Positions 19,840 to 31,174 are shown, counted from the stretch's first letter. The stretch is 64,000 nt of DNA from Paratinospora sagittata (GCA_035771175.1 CM069608.1:9318019-9382018), one strand, 5' to 3'. Notes: generated from the sequence alone by a model not told the origin. Made by a program: numbers and translations.

Positions 19840-22612
19840 AAATATACCGAACTGAAAATATATAGGGATTTATGGTTGAATGTTTTTACAATAAAAAAAA
19901 ATAGTGCATATTGCCTTCTATGTTTCAATTTCACCAAGCCATCTAATCATGGAGGCCGGTCAGAATGCTTTTACAATAGATGGATTTCAATCTTGGAAGA
20001 AAGTAAATACTAAGGATAATTGTCCTTTCATAATTCATGTGGGAAAAGATTTTAACTATCCACATAAGATAGTTATGAAGTGTGTTGAACATCTTCGAAA
20101 TTCATTGTTGAAAAACAAACTTCAGAACAAGTTGTAAGAAATCGATTGCAACTTAAAACATCTATAGGTGTTGTCAAATGGCTCACATTTCAAGCATGTG
20201 CTTTTCGAGGTTATGATGAAAATTTAAATTCAAGTAATCGAGGTAGCTTTCTTGAATTAATAAAACTTTTAGCCTTTTATAATGAAAAAGTAAATGATGT
20301 TGTTTTACAAAATGCTCCTTCATATGCATCATATGTTTCACCTGGAACACAAAAAGAGATTCTACCTATCTTTGCTGAAAAAGTACATGATTTCATCCGT
20401 AAAGATATTTATGATGCTAAATTTTGTATTATCATTGACGAAGCTCGAGATGAATCAAAAAGAGGACAAATGACTATTGTTTTGAGGTTTATTGATAGAG
20501 AAGGTTTTATTCGAGAGAAATCCTTTGATCTAGTCCGTGTTCAAGACACTACCTCATTAAATTTGAAGAATGAAATATGCAGTGTCCTTTTGCGACATAA
20601 TCTAAGCAGACAAAATCTTCGAGGCCAAGGATACGATGGAGCTAGTAACATGGGTGGAGAATGGAAGGGTTTGCAAGCATTATTTACAAGTGAGTGCCCA
20701 TTTGCTTATTATGTTCATTGTTTTGCTCATCGTTTGCAACTCACATTACTTGCAACATCTAAGGAAGTTATTTGCATTTCTCAATTTTCTCCTATTTGAA
20801 TCTGATTATTAATTTAATAAGTTCTTCTTGCAAACAAAATGATTAGTCAAGAGAGGCCCTGTCACACCTCATACCGAGCGTACCCCAGCCGTTACGATCC
20901 ACAATATTGTTATACCTCAATACACAGCCCGCACACAGCGTCTAGTATCCTCGAGGTTTTTTTGTCCACAAAGGGGGCCTCCCCCGGGATCGAACTCACG
21001 ACTTAATACGTGATCGCATCCTAGGTAACCACTGAGCCAATGGTTCAGGCCTTTTTGTCACATCCCAGTACACAACACACCGCAGTGTCTAGTACCCCCG
21101 GGATGTGATGGGTACCTCATACCGAGCGTACCCCAGCCGTTACGATCCACAATTGTCCACACTATTCACTATTCATGAATAGTATAGGGCCTTCCCCAGA
21201 TTCGAACTCACAACCTATAGTTTGAATCCGAACTCTGAGTAACCACTGAGCCAATGGTTCAGTGGCTACTCAGAGTTCGGATTCAAACTATAGGTTGTGA
21301 GTTCGAATATGGGGGAGGCCCTACACTATTTATGAATAGTGAATAGTGTGGACAAAAAAACCTCGGGGATACTAGATGCTATGTGCGGGCTGTGTATTGA
21401 GGTATAACAATATTGTGGATCGTAACGGCTGGGGTACGCTCGGTATGAGGTACCCATCACATTCTGGAGGTACTAGACACTGCGGTGTGCTGTGTACTGG
21501 GGTGTGACAGGCCCAAGTTACTAAACTTGCAGAATTAATTTCTATATATGAGCTAGAGACGGCAAAAGACAAAACCAAATATGTACTTTAAAAAGATCAG
21601 GAGATACTAGATGGAGCTCCCATTTGAGATCTCTTCATAGTCTTCTAAATATGTTTGATGCTACTTGTTTAGTCTTACAAGACATCATTTCTAATGGGAA
21701 CATTACTCAACGTGGTGAGGCTAATAGAGCTTATGATGTGATAACTTCATTTGAATTTGTGTTCATTTTACATCTTATGATAGACATTTTAGAAATTACA
21801 GATGATCTTTGTCAAGCGTTACAACGTAAATCCCAAGATATATTGAATGCACTTCATTTAGTAGCAACAACAAAAACACTTCTTCAAAATTTGAGGGAAG
21901 ATGTATGAGCCCTTTTGTTAGAGAAAGTGAAATCTTTTTGTCAAAAGCATGGGGGCGTTGATATTCCTGACATGAGTGCTTAACATACAGTGGGTAGAGG
22001 GGGGGCTTGTAGCCAAAGAAACGAAGCATCATTATCGAGTTAATGTATTTTTGGTTGTAATAGATTCACAATTGCAGGAGATGAATAATCGATTCAGAGA
22101 AAATGTGATGGAGTTACTAGTTCTTAGCATGTCTTTGGAATTGGATCCTATGGATGGCTACAAGGGGTTTAATGTTGAAAATATTTGCAAACTTGCAAAC
22201 AAATTTTATCATAACGATTTCTTTGAACAAGAAAAGTTGCATTTAAAAGTTCAATAGCTTGAAGTTGATCAAAGCTTGGATTTACAAAATGTGTCAACAA
22301 TTTTAGAGTAATGTCAACTCTTGGTGAAAACAAGGAAGTCAAAAATTTATTTTCTTGTTGATAGAATAATTCGACTTGTGCTTACTTTATCTATGTCTAC
22401 GACTACAACAAAATGAGTATTTTCTGCTATGAAAATTGTCTAAACAAGGTTGTGCACTAAAATGGAAGATGATTTTCTTGCCAATTCATTGATCACTTAC
22501 ATTGAGAAGGATATTGCTAGACAATTTGATGTTGATTCAATTATAAATGCATTTGATGCAAAAAAAGAGTGGCAGACACAATTTAGAATGTCTAATCTTG
22601 ATAAATCATAGA
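19840..22612 (+). pseudogene. hAT-family transposase (TTF zinc finger, DUF4371, hAT dimerization), inactive
   Basis: Pieces in order: TTF-type finger region (CLLCFNFTKPSNHGG, then after a frameshift FTIDGFQSWKKVN); the block LKTSIGVVKWLTFQACAFRG and NRGSFLELIKLLAFYNEKV; catalytic-core blocks IIIDEARDES and GYDGASNMGG followed by HCFAHRLQL; a gap filled by the foldback element; TRWSSHLRSL-type block after 21600; and the C-terminal dimerization block (LTLSMSTTTT, FSAMKIV, KMEDDFLANSLITYIEKDIA at about 22380-22530). Multiple stops (for example 20135, 22256, 22310, 22417) and frameshifts kill it. Related genes in plants are zinc finger MYM-type 1-like proteins, domesticated or active hAT copies. 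Confidence 0.9.
20860..21509. mobile_element. palindromic TG...CA foldback element, copy 1
   Basis: 650 bp from TGTCACACC to GGTGTGACA, flanked on both sides by GGCCC (20855-20859 and 21510-21514); removing it restores the hAT reading order. The centre (about 21238-21282) is a palindrome around CCACTGAGCCAATGGTTCAGTGG. Long inverted arms (for example 21110-21153 against 21410-21453) extend outwards, and a further partial arm copy occupies 20860-20985, so it is a compound or rearranged copy. On the minus strand 20996-21050, and on both strands near the centre, tRNA-like box A (GGCTCAGTGG) and box B (GTTCGAatC) motifs occur. Confidence 0.8.
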
Positions 22613-23500
22613 CACATAGATAACTATAATTTTATTTTGCTTGTATTACCAGATTTTATCACTTAGTTTTTATGTGCCTAGGTTGGGTGTATTGGGTTGG
22701 TCTAATGACCTGGGTTAGTTTTGACACTTTTAAACTAAGTTTTGTCTGGTTAGTTCATATTTGTAATTATTAAATTACTTATTCATATAAAAAATTGTCT
22801 ATTTATATATAAAAGTTCTTGATAATTACTTTTTTAGTTATAAATATTTTATATGTTTTCTTTGAACAAGAAAAGTTGCATTTAAAAGTTCAATAGCTCG
22901 AAGTTGATCAAAACTTGGATTTACAAAATGTGTCAACAATTTTAGAGTAATGTCAAATTTGGTGAAAACAAGGAAGTCAAAAATTTATTTTCTTGTTGAT
23001 AGAATAATTTGACTTGTGCTTACTTTATCTATGTCTACGACTACAACAAAATGAATATTTTTTGCTATGAAAATTGTCTAAACAAGGTTGTGCAATAAAA
23101 TGGAAGATGATTTTCTTGCCAATTCATTGATCACTTACATTGAGAAGGATATTGCTAGACAATTTGATGTTGATTCAATTATAAATGCATTTGATGCAAA
23201 AAAAAGAGTGGCAGACACAATTTAGAATGTCTAATCTTGATAAATCATAGACACATAGATAACTATAATTTTATTTTGCTTGTATTACCAGATTTTATCA
23301 CTTAGTTTTTATGTGCCTAGGTTGGATGTATTGGGTTGGTCTAATTAATGACTTGGGTTAGTTTTGACACTTTTAAACTAAATTTTGTCTGGTTAGTTCA
23401 TATTTATAATTATTAAATTACTTATTCATATAAAAAATTGTCTATTTATATATAAAAGTTCTTGATAATTACTTTTTTAGTTATAAATATCTTATATGTT
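22219..23500 (+). repeat. 640-bp tandem duplication of the hAT 3' end
   Basis: 22219-22858 and 22859-about 23500 are about 98% identical and carry the end of the dimerization domain, its stop codons and the 3' untranslated DNA (ending ATATGTTTTC). Shared stop codons show the gene was already broken when it duplicated. Confidence 0.92.
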
Positions 23501-23737
23501 TTCGCTTTGCCCCTCAAGATCAAAAGTCTAGATCCGTCACTGGTTACTCCAAAATGAGTGGATTAGGTACTGGGCCTGTTGTTTGTGGATGCGCGTTGAT
23601 GCAGGATGTCTTTACTTTTGCTTTGTTTGTTATCAATTTTGTTTTTGATTGTTGTTTGTGTTTTTGAGTACTCCTTGTTTGTTGTTTTTCTTCTTAATAT
23701 ATATGCAGTTTCTTCTTTAAAAAAATTGTTGGGTGCC

Positions 23738-24486
23738 AACCGGAACCTTTGCTGTCAGTGCGGTCTATACGAACCCAATTTTTACAAATAAAAAATAAAT
23801 AGAATAGAGAAAGAGGGAGATGAATAATTGGTTCATTGGAGGGAACCCACCCTCCAAAATGGAATCAAACCATTGATCTTGTAAATATTTTTTTGCTCCT
23901 TTTTCAAATGATTATTGATTCCTTCTCTTTAAATAGAAAATTACAACACCCATAAATCCTAAAAACTAACCCATACAACCCTTGTTCTCTACACACAAAA
24001 CCATGTTTCATAAGGTGGTCAAGTGGCCCAATAACTACCATAACTACTTAATTAACTTACTCATAATACAAAGTTATATATAAAACTTAATTAAAATGTA
24101 ATCGTAACAGCCACTTTGTATTTGCGTGTGGTGTCGGGGAGTTTGAAACACCCGGAAAAGAAGAATTTCCTCCCAAGCCCCTTTTCTGTTGATATATGTG
24201 GATGCAAATTAAAGTCTACCTCTTTGAGCATATATGATTTTTTCTTTTCTTTTGGAACTTTAGAGCTTAAAATGCAGGAGTTTTTGCCTTGGTTAATCTG
24301 TTGTCTTGAGGCTTCTCCAAAGATCTTGAGGATAGAGGATAAAGATTTGCTCATGTCTCCAGCAGTCTAAGAACATGTTTTACATTTAACGTAAAGACGA
24401 TATACACAATCTTTCCTCCATATTGGAGAGGGGCTTTTGATACATATAATGTGTTTTTCAAAATTATTTTACAAAATAGTGTGCGT
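23738..24486. other. spacer
   Basis: Unassigned A/T-rich DNA. Overlapping frames of 84-87 codons at 24091-24370 exist on both strands but match nothing recognised; neither is called. Confidence 0.5.
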
Positions 24487-25045
24487 TACAACTTATTTTG
24501 GGTCTTAATGTGTTATTGGTCAACGTGCTCTACACTAGCGCCAATGTGGAGTGTGCTGTTTTATTATTTGTTTATCTCAGGCAAAAAATTTATATTTAAC
24601 AAAAACGTCTTACCAAAATATGCGTTTAGTATAAATAGTTAATTAAATTCAAAAGTCACAAAAAATACTACCCGGAAATATTTTTTATCCTACAAGAAAA
24701 TATCTTCTAAAGAATATGTTTTTAATTGATGAAGCCATAAATAGTCATTCACGATAATTTAACTCGAAACATATTCTGAAGATAAGTTTTTAGTGTTAAT
24801 GAATCTTCTAGTTTTAATAAAAAACGTATTCTGAAAATATTAATTGAACTTTGAGCATGTCTGAATCACTATTTATGGGTAAACATTTTCTTCTAGGATA
24901 AAAAGTGTTTTTGAGTAATATGTTTTATGACTTTTGAATTTAATTCACTATTTACACGAAAAATGTATTTTGTTAACAGTAAAACATGTTCTTAGAATAC
25001 GCGAAAGCCAGTGTGGAGCACGTTTAAGACCCAAAATAAGTTGTA
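24487..25045. mobile_element. foldback element with roughly 270-bp imperfect arms
   Basis: Starts TACAACTTATTTTGGGTCTT and ends with its complement (AAGACCCAAAATAAGTTGTA). Inside, blocks mirror each other: AATTAAATTCAAAAGTCA with its complement near 24935, TTTTTTATCCTA with TAGGATAAAAA, and CATAAATAGT with ACTATTTATG. The mirror axis is near 24780. No coding capacity; consistent with a MITE or foldback transposon. Confidence 0.75.
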
Positions 25046-25395
25046 TTATTAAAGAATCTAGACCTATCTAAGTGAACTTTTTGACCTTTTGACTAAGTAG
25101 ACAGACCAAGCTTAATTTGAAGAAGAAGAAGAAATTTTACATAGTGGCAAGAGGGTATTGCTTTTAGGGTACCCAACAATTATTTTTAAATGGGAACTTG
25201 CATTATTGTTGAATCCAACATTGGCGGGGGTACTTCTTTTTCTTTCTTTTTAGACTTTTGCTTTTGTTGTAATATAAGAATATAACAGAACAAGGAAGGT
25301 GTGAGGAAGTTTCATGGTTGAAAACTATTTGGTCATTTGTCTAAGTTGAATATATATATAGGCTGATTGATGCGTTGAATATATATATAGTGGCA
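25046..25395. other. spacer with a repeated 24-mer
   Basis: A 24-base stretch beginning ATAGTGGCAAGAGGGTATTG occurs at 25141-25164 and again at 25387-25410, at the left edge of the LINE. Poly-T and TA runs otherwise. Confidence 0.6.
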
Positions 25396-25403
25396 AGAGG
25401 GTA

Positions 25404-27190
25404 TTGCTTTGGAATTGTTGTCCATGGGGAAGCCCACCGATTTTGCATTTATTATTTGCAGATGACTGTTTGATTTTTTGTAGAGAAAATTTTATTAACA
25501 ACATCACAATCCAATCATTACTGCGAACGTATGAGGAAATGTCCGGGCAACAAGTTAATCTATCCAAATCTTTCGTCTACTTCAGCCTGAATGTTGATGG
25601 GGAGACTCGAGGGATTTTTATGAGAAGGCTCTCCATTTCTAAGTGTGCTATACAACTAAAATATCTGGGGCTGTCATCTTTAGGACAAAGGAACAAAATG
25701 CAGCTCTTCCACTTCATCAAGGAAAAAATTTGGCTGACTCTCCAACAATGGAAATTGAAGCTATTCTCTATTGGGAGAAATGAGGTCCTCATTAAAGCAG
25801 TGACACAAGTTGTCACACCTTGGGTTGCACAGCGTGCCCCCTACCCAGGTGTGGGCGCACCCCTTCGGGGCGAACGCCTAGCCATTATGGATCCATAATA
25901 TTGTCCCATCCCGGTACAGCCACCGCCACACAATGACGTCTCTTGTACCCGAGATCATTTGTCTGCCAAGTGGTTACTCAGAATGCAAAATTAGACTCCT
26001 TAAGGGAGGTCTCGAGTTCGATTCTGGGGGAGGCCCTGTACTATTTATAAATAGTGGCAGACAAATGATCTCGGGTACAAGAGACGTCATTGTGTGGCGG
26101 TGGCTATACCGGGATGGGACAATATTATGGATCCATAATGGCTAGGCGTTCGCCCCGAGGGGGTGCGCCCACACCTGGGTAGGGGGCACGCTGTGCAACC
26201 CAGGGTGTGACAAAAAGGCCTCATGGAATACAGAAGGATTACCCTTCACTGTATCACACAATATTGTCTCCTGGCCACCCGACGCACGGATCGCAACCAC
26301 CCTTTGTCCACAACAGTGCATAGCACAGTGCAGGGCCTCCCCACGGTTCGAACACCGGACCTCCCCCTCGAGGAGTCCTCCGTCGCAACCGTAGTAGCCA
26401 CTGAGCTCAGTGGTTACTCAGAATGCGAAATTAGAATCCTTAAGGGAGGTCTCGAGTTCGATTCTGGGGGAGGCCCTTTACTATTCATGAGTGAATAGTA
26501 GGGATAAATAATTGTTTCGATGTAGACCAGCTGCGGTTGGGTTGCTACATGGCGATAGGACAATATTATGGATCCATAATGGCTAGGCGTTCGGCCCGAG
26601 GGGGTGCGCGCCGCACCTGAGTAGGGGGCACGCTGTGTAACCCAGGGTGTGACACAAGCACAAGCTGTTTTCCCAATGAGTTGTTTCAGTATTTCAAAAT
26701 CCATTTGTAACAAGATAAATTCAATGATTGCAAGGTTCTGGTGGGGCTCAAATGAGTGATCTTCAAAAATTCACTGGAAAAACTGAAATTCACTTTTTGC
26801 ATCAAAGAAGCTGGGTGGTCTGGCATTTAAATCTTTGAAAGCCTTCAATAAAGCCCTCCTGGCAAAACAGGGATGACGACTACTAAACGACTCCCAGTCC
26901 TTGCTCGCTAGAGTTCTAAAGGAAAAATATTGTCCTAGATTGATTTCTGGAATGCAGCAGTGAGAAGAGGAGCATCTCAAATATGGCAAAGTATTTTGTG
27001 GGGAAAAGAGCTTCTGGAAAGAGGTGTTCTTTGGAGGATATGAGATGGGCAGTCCGTTCATATATCAAAAGACCCTTGGTTAACTAGACCAACTACTTTC
27101 AAGATAATCACACCACTGTCCACTCAAACCGATTGCATGTGGCTGATTTCATCTTTCCAGATGGCACATGGGACATAAGGAAACTCTAAG
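25404..27190 (+). pseudogene. LINE reverse transcriptase remnant
   Basis: Frames give PPILHLLFADDCLIFC (the FADD catalytic box, about 25437-25480), SGQQVNLSKS, LKYLGLSSLG, LQQWKLKLFSIGRNEVLIKAVTQ up to the foldback insertion. After 26655 they resume with AVFPMSCFSISKSICNKINSM, ARFWWGSNE, LGGLAFKSLKAFNKALLAKQ, SLLARVLKEKY. Stops after 26655 (for example in GSNE*, KQG*R) show it is dead. Confidence 0.9.
25811..26654. mobile_element. palindromic TG...CA foldback element, copy 2 (compound)
   Basis: Bracketed by CAAGT (25806-25810) and CAAGC (26655-26659), a near 5-bp duplication whose removal restores the LINE frame. The left half, 25811-26212, is a complete palindrome: arms of about 165 bp run TGTCACACCTTGGGTTGCAC... 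and end CAACCCAGGGTGTGACA, each carrying GGATCCATAATATTGTCCC. A second, less symmetrical unit follows (26213-26654) with the same right arm. Both centres hold GTGGTTACTCAGAATGC and a box-B-like GAGTTCGATTCTGG (26014-26027 and 26454-26467). Confidence 0.82.
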
Positions 27191-27224
27191 AATCATTTTT
27201 TCCTGTGGGAGTTGAAGAAATCCT

Positions 27225-27820
27225 TTGAATCCCATCAGTTGGAGGCGTCCTCATGGCAAACTTATATGGAACTACACCAAGGATGACAACTATTCTGTTA
27301 AGAGTGGCTATAGACTAGCTATGGATGATGAGATACATGTTAAAAATTCACAAGGGGACAGTAATGTGTCTATGTGGGATAAAGTTTGGAGCACTTCCCT
27401 CCCCCAAAAGTGAAAATCTTCAGTTGGAGACTCATTCAAGATGTTTTGCCCACCACAGTCAACCTATGGAAAAGGAAAATTCTGAAAAGTCCCACTTGCA
27501 AGATATGTGAAGAAGAGATGGAAAATGGTGCCCATGCCATAATGAGGTGTGCATTAGCAAAAGAAATATGGACTTGGAGTGATTTATCAAATGAAGACAA
27601 AAACACGCTGCGGCCTATTGAATATGGGAACTTCAAAGATTTCATCCTAAGCCAACCATGTTCAAAACTGGAGACCTTCTTCATTACGGCTTGGGGCATT
27701 TGGAGCAACAGAAACAAGATCATCTCTGGGGAAAAGAGTCATCAAACTAATCTTATTGCCCAAAAATCCTCAATATTATTGGATGAATTTAAAAAGGCAT
27801 CCATGATTCCCCATCATTAA
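27225..27820 (+). pseudogene. LINE zf-RVT zinc-binding domain
   Basis: PISWRRPHGKLIWNYTKDDNYSVKSGYRL is followed, after a frameshift near 27405, by KVKIFSWRLIQDVLPT and the zinc-binding CKICEEEMENGAHAIMRC. This domain follows the reverse transcriptase in plant LINEs. Two overlapping frames (27225-27413 and 27386-27820) show the break. Confidence 0.88.
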
Positions 27821-27875
27821 ACCATCCCAAGGGTGAGGAGGCCGGTGAACTCCCCCTCCCCCAAACTCACTGAAA

Positions 27876-28335
27876 ATGAATGTGGATGCAAGTTTAAATC
27901 TAGTCCAAGGTCGAATAGGTATTGGGGCAGTCATAAGAGATTCAATGGGGCAAGTTGTTGTAGCTCTGGTACATAGTTTACTAGGTAATTTCTCTGTCTT
28001 CATCGCTGAAGCCTTGGTTGTTAGAAGTGGGTTATCATTTGTTAGGGAGATGGGAATTCCACTAGAATGGGGTCGAAGGTGATTCTTGTGGAGTGATGAA
28101 TGAAATAACATCTAAATCTCACCGACCAATTGAAGACTGCAGACACTTATTGGCTGTTTGGCCAAATGTTATTGTTAAAGTGATCTTTTGAGATGGGAAC
28201 AATGTAGCCCATCGACTTTGTAAATTCGGTTTATCTCACGAGGCTCCTCGTTATTGGATTGAGGAATCCCCTGCCTCCCCCATTGTATCTGATCTCATTG
28301 TTGCCGAGGCTTGTCCTCATTTTGGTTCTTGAATG
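27876..28335 (+). pseudogene. LINE RNase H domain
   Basis: MNVDASLNLVQGRIGIGAVIRDSMG, IAEALVVRSGLSFVREMGIP, then after a frameshift near 28080 EGDSCGVMNEI and NNVAHRLCKFGLSHEAP. D, E and D of the catalytic set are visible. A stop at about 28190 and the frameshift inactivate it. Confidence 0.85.
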
Positions 28336-28353
28336 AAATTGTGGGGTTGCAAA

Positions 28354-31174
28354 TGTGGCGACCCCGCACCCCGGACCACCAACCCCGCAAGGAATGGCGT
28401 GCGGAATGCCGGGGCGGGACGCCTGGCGTAGGCAACTCCAACCACTCCTCAACCCCAATGAGGTGGTTGAGACCCTACGGGCCTTATCTCAAACAATGAC
28501 ATAATATCAAAAGGTACAAAATAAAACTACCAACTGTATTAATCATCCAAGACAAGAGATAATCCATAAAAATGAACCATAAATAAAACCATAATCCCTA
28601 CAATCAATCAAAATGGATGTACACGTAAAGTCCAAAACTATGGGTACAAAAAAACCGTCATATGCCCACATGGTCTATCTAACAAGTCCCAACTCACCCA
28701 TACTACAATGTAGTAAGTGATATAATTACATAGTCCAAAATATAATACATCATAATTTAAAACACAGTTCAATCAAAATGCCTCTCAACTCACATCGATG
28801 CCTTGAATTCTCTGGCCCTCAAGATTTGACTATTCCTTTGCCCTTATTTGGGACAGAAGGACCTGAAAGAGGAAAATGAGGGTGAGCCAACGATGCCCAG
28901 TGAATAGAATTCAAATATGCTATCAATACTCATCAATAAATATCATGTATGCATGTCAATGTGTAGCATGATTAAAAGCTCATAACATATAGATATCAAA
29001 CATTTATAATAAGTTCGATGCAAGTAAAAGCCTATCAATTTGGATCCACATTCCATATGCATTGGGGTTACTAGTGCATGTCTATTTCACCGTACCGTTC
29101 TCACCCCCAATCATGTTGATTTGGGGTTACTAGTGCACGTCTATTTCACCGTACCGTTCTCATCCCCAAATATTTCCTTTCTAAAATCCTCTTATGACAA
29201 GGTTAAGTCTCCCTATTAGTCAGATAGATGGGCCCAACCAAAGTCATAAGGTTTTCTCAAATCAATGCATCATTCAAAACGTTATAACACATTCATGCTT
29301 TCAACATACAATATATATAAGTGATATGATGACATAAAAGATATAATTATAAATGAAGTCTACTCACAACCAAGCCTCGCGAGAGTATCTAACCACACAC
29401 GGACACCAAACCGAATCAACCCAATCAAGGTCATGAAACATTCATCAATATCCAACCATACATCAATTTCTATGCTCAATCACATAGACATTACACATCA
29501 ACCCTAAATCAGCCCACATATAGACAATAGGCCTAAATCCCATCTAATCCCATCATTCAACTCAAATCACATGACTTAGGCCTCTAATGCATAGTTCTCA
29601 TTCATAAACCATTCAATTAATCAAAAATATTGATTTTGAATTCCTTAGGTATAAACATGCCCAAATTGGGTCACCTGATCACAAGTAGGCCTAACCCATG
29701 ATATGGTCACAACCACCAAATCAGTAGCATAATCAACCATAATCATGCTTAATTAGACATAAATTGCATCAATTCAATGATTCTAGGCCAAAAGCATCAA
29801 AAGCTCTAAAATATGAAATTTTCCATACTTAGGCCATATTGCCTATTTACACTAGGTCACCATGTTCAGCCATGTATATCACTGATTTTGCATCATGGGT
29901 TGATCAACAATGGCAACTAGGTCGACATAGTTGACATGCAAGCTATTTGGAAATGTCTAAGTTCATATTCTAAATTTAGGTCTAATACAAGTAACCCTAC
30001 CAATTCTTCATTTAATATTCTGTTTAGATGTATCAATCTACCAACAGAAATATTTAATCACAAAATCAACTGTACAGATTGAAGTATGTTAAGAAACAAA
30101 TCTTCTGTCCAAAAATCAGCTCAATCCAACGGTGGATCGAAACGATAAGGCTCTTTGATGAACGAGTCTCTAATCAAACAATTTCTCCTTTCCTGCTGCA
30201 AATACTTGAACTCAGATGACTATATCACACAAAATACTTGATCCACCAACATCTCAACCGTTAATAATGCAGAAAGCTCAGTTTTGAACCACCTTCTCAA
30301 ATATCATATCAATCCAACGGTAGATTTAGGAGACTATTAGTTTGATCTAAATTGCGCAAGAAATGTAGACTTTCCGACCATCTTTGTTTGAGAGGTTATA
30401 TCTTTCAAACGAAAACTCCAATCACGATCTCCATCGACCAGAATGAATATCCATAAGATATGAACTTTCTGACAAAGTTTGAGCTCAATCTAATCATATA
30501 GCACCAAGATCCAGCCCTTTGATGAAAATGTTTCAAAGCAACTTCCTCTTTCTTTCTCTTCTTCTTTCCTTTCTCTTCTTTTTTCCTTTTCCTCCACTCA
30601 CCTCACTCTCTAGGACTTCCTTGGAGAAGAGAAGTGGGCATGGGACACTTGTCCACTTTCATGCACCAACTTGACATGTGTTGGAGAAGAGAAATGGGGC
30701 ATGGGACACTTGTGCACTCTCATGCACCAACTTGACATGTATTGGAGAAGAGAAATGGGGCATGGGACACTTGTCCATTCTCATGCACCAATTTAACATG
30801 TGTTGGTCTCATACTACCCATACCAACCATATGTACTTTAACCAATCTTATGCTTGCATGTATTTTAAATGTTCAATCCATCTAATACACCAAATTATTT
30901 ATTCTCATTTATCCTTTTATTCAATCAATCCTAACATATATCAATTCATGGTTTAATAGGTCTATGCATAAATAATAACATATGCATTATACTTTAATTT
31001 AACATTACTCATATACAATTTATAATGCACATATTTATATACATTATCAAGCATTAAATATACAAACATTAAACAACCATCAAACAAACACCAAACATAT
31101 CAAGGCAACACATAGAGTTTGGGCAAAATGCAATTGGGTTATGGGCTAGATGAAATAATTTTCGGGGCGTCACA
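28354..31174 (-). repeat. 2.8-kb solo LTR (family S), minus orientation
   Basis: 2821 bp bounded by TG...CA (TGTGGCGACCCCG to GGCGTCACA), flanked by GCAAA and ACAAA, four of five matching. It is the inverted counterpart of 51319-54124. No PBS, PPT or coding region adjoins, so it is a solo LTR left by LTR-LTR recombination. Polarity is inferred from the TGTGACGCC end, which resembles other gypsy LTR starts. Confidence 0.85.
30621..30806. repeat. 60-bp minisatellite in solo LTR
   Basis: Three units of about 60 bp starting TTGGAGAAGAGAA at 30621, 30681 and 30742, each with GGGACACTTGT and CATGCACCAACTTGACATGT. The copy at 51680-51893 carries the complement with a different unit arrangement. Confidence 0.88.

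Larger units (their letters stand above)
19084..23542 (+). mobile_element. hAT transposon with TTF-finger transposase remnant
   Basis: Terminal inverted repeats begin CAGTGGCGGATCTTG (left) and, reversed, CAGTGACGGATCTAG (right). Flanks GTTACGGC (19076-19083) and GTTACTCC (23543-23550) match at six of eight bases, as expected for an aged 8-bp hAT duplication. Inside are a decayed transposase gene, a foldback insertion (20860-21509) and a 640-bp tandem duplication of the 3' end. It sits inside the retroposon bracketed by 18964-23737. Confidence 0.85.
18964..23737 (+). mobile_element. short poly(A) retroposon (LINE-like tail), split by a hAT element
   Basis: The 15 bases AAATTGTTGGGTGCC occur at 18964-18978 and 23723-23737, bracketing 18979-23722. 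Removing the hAT element leaves about 280 bp that ends in TTCTTCTTTAAAAA, a 5'-truncated non-LTR retroposon with its target duplication. Its tail (about 23597-23690) resembles 2757-2820. The coding origin is not recognised. Confidence 0.75.

Noticed and set aside
24091..24370. Overlapping 84- and 87-codon frames on opposite strands
   Set aside because: No match to any known protein, no repeat of coding signals, short and mutually exclusive.
26400..26470. Possible tRNA gene
   Set aside because: Box-A and box-B-like motifs are present, but no cloverleaf with acceptor stem can be drawn and the segment is part of the foldback family.
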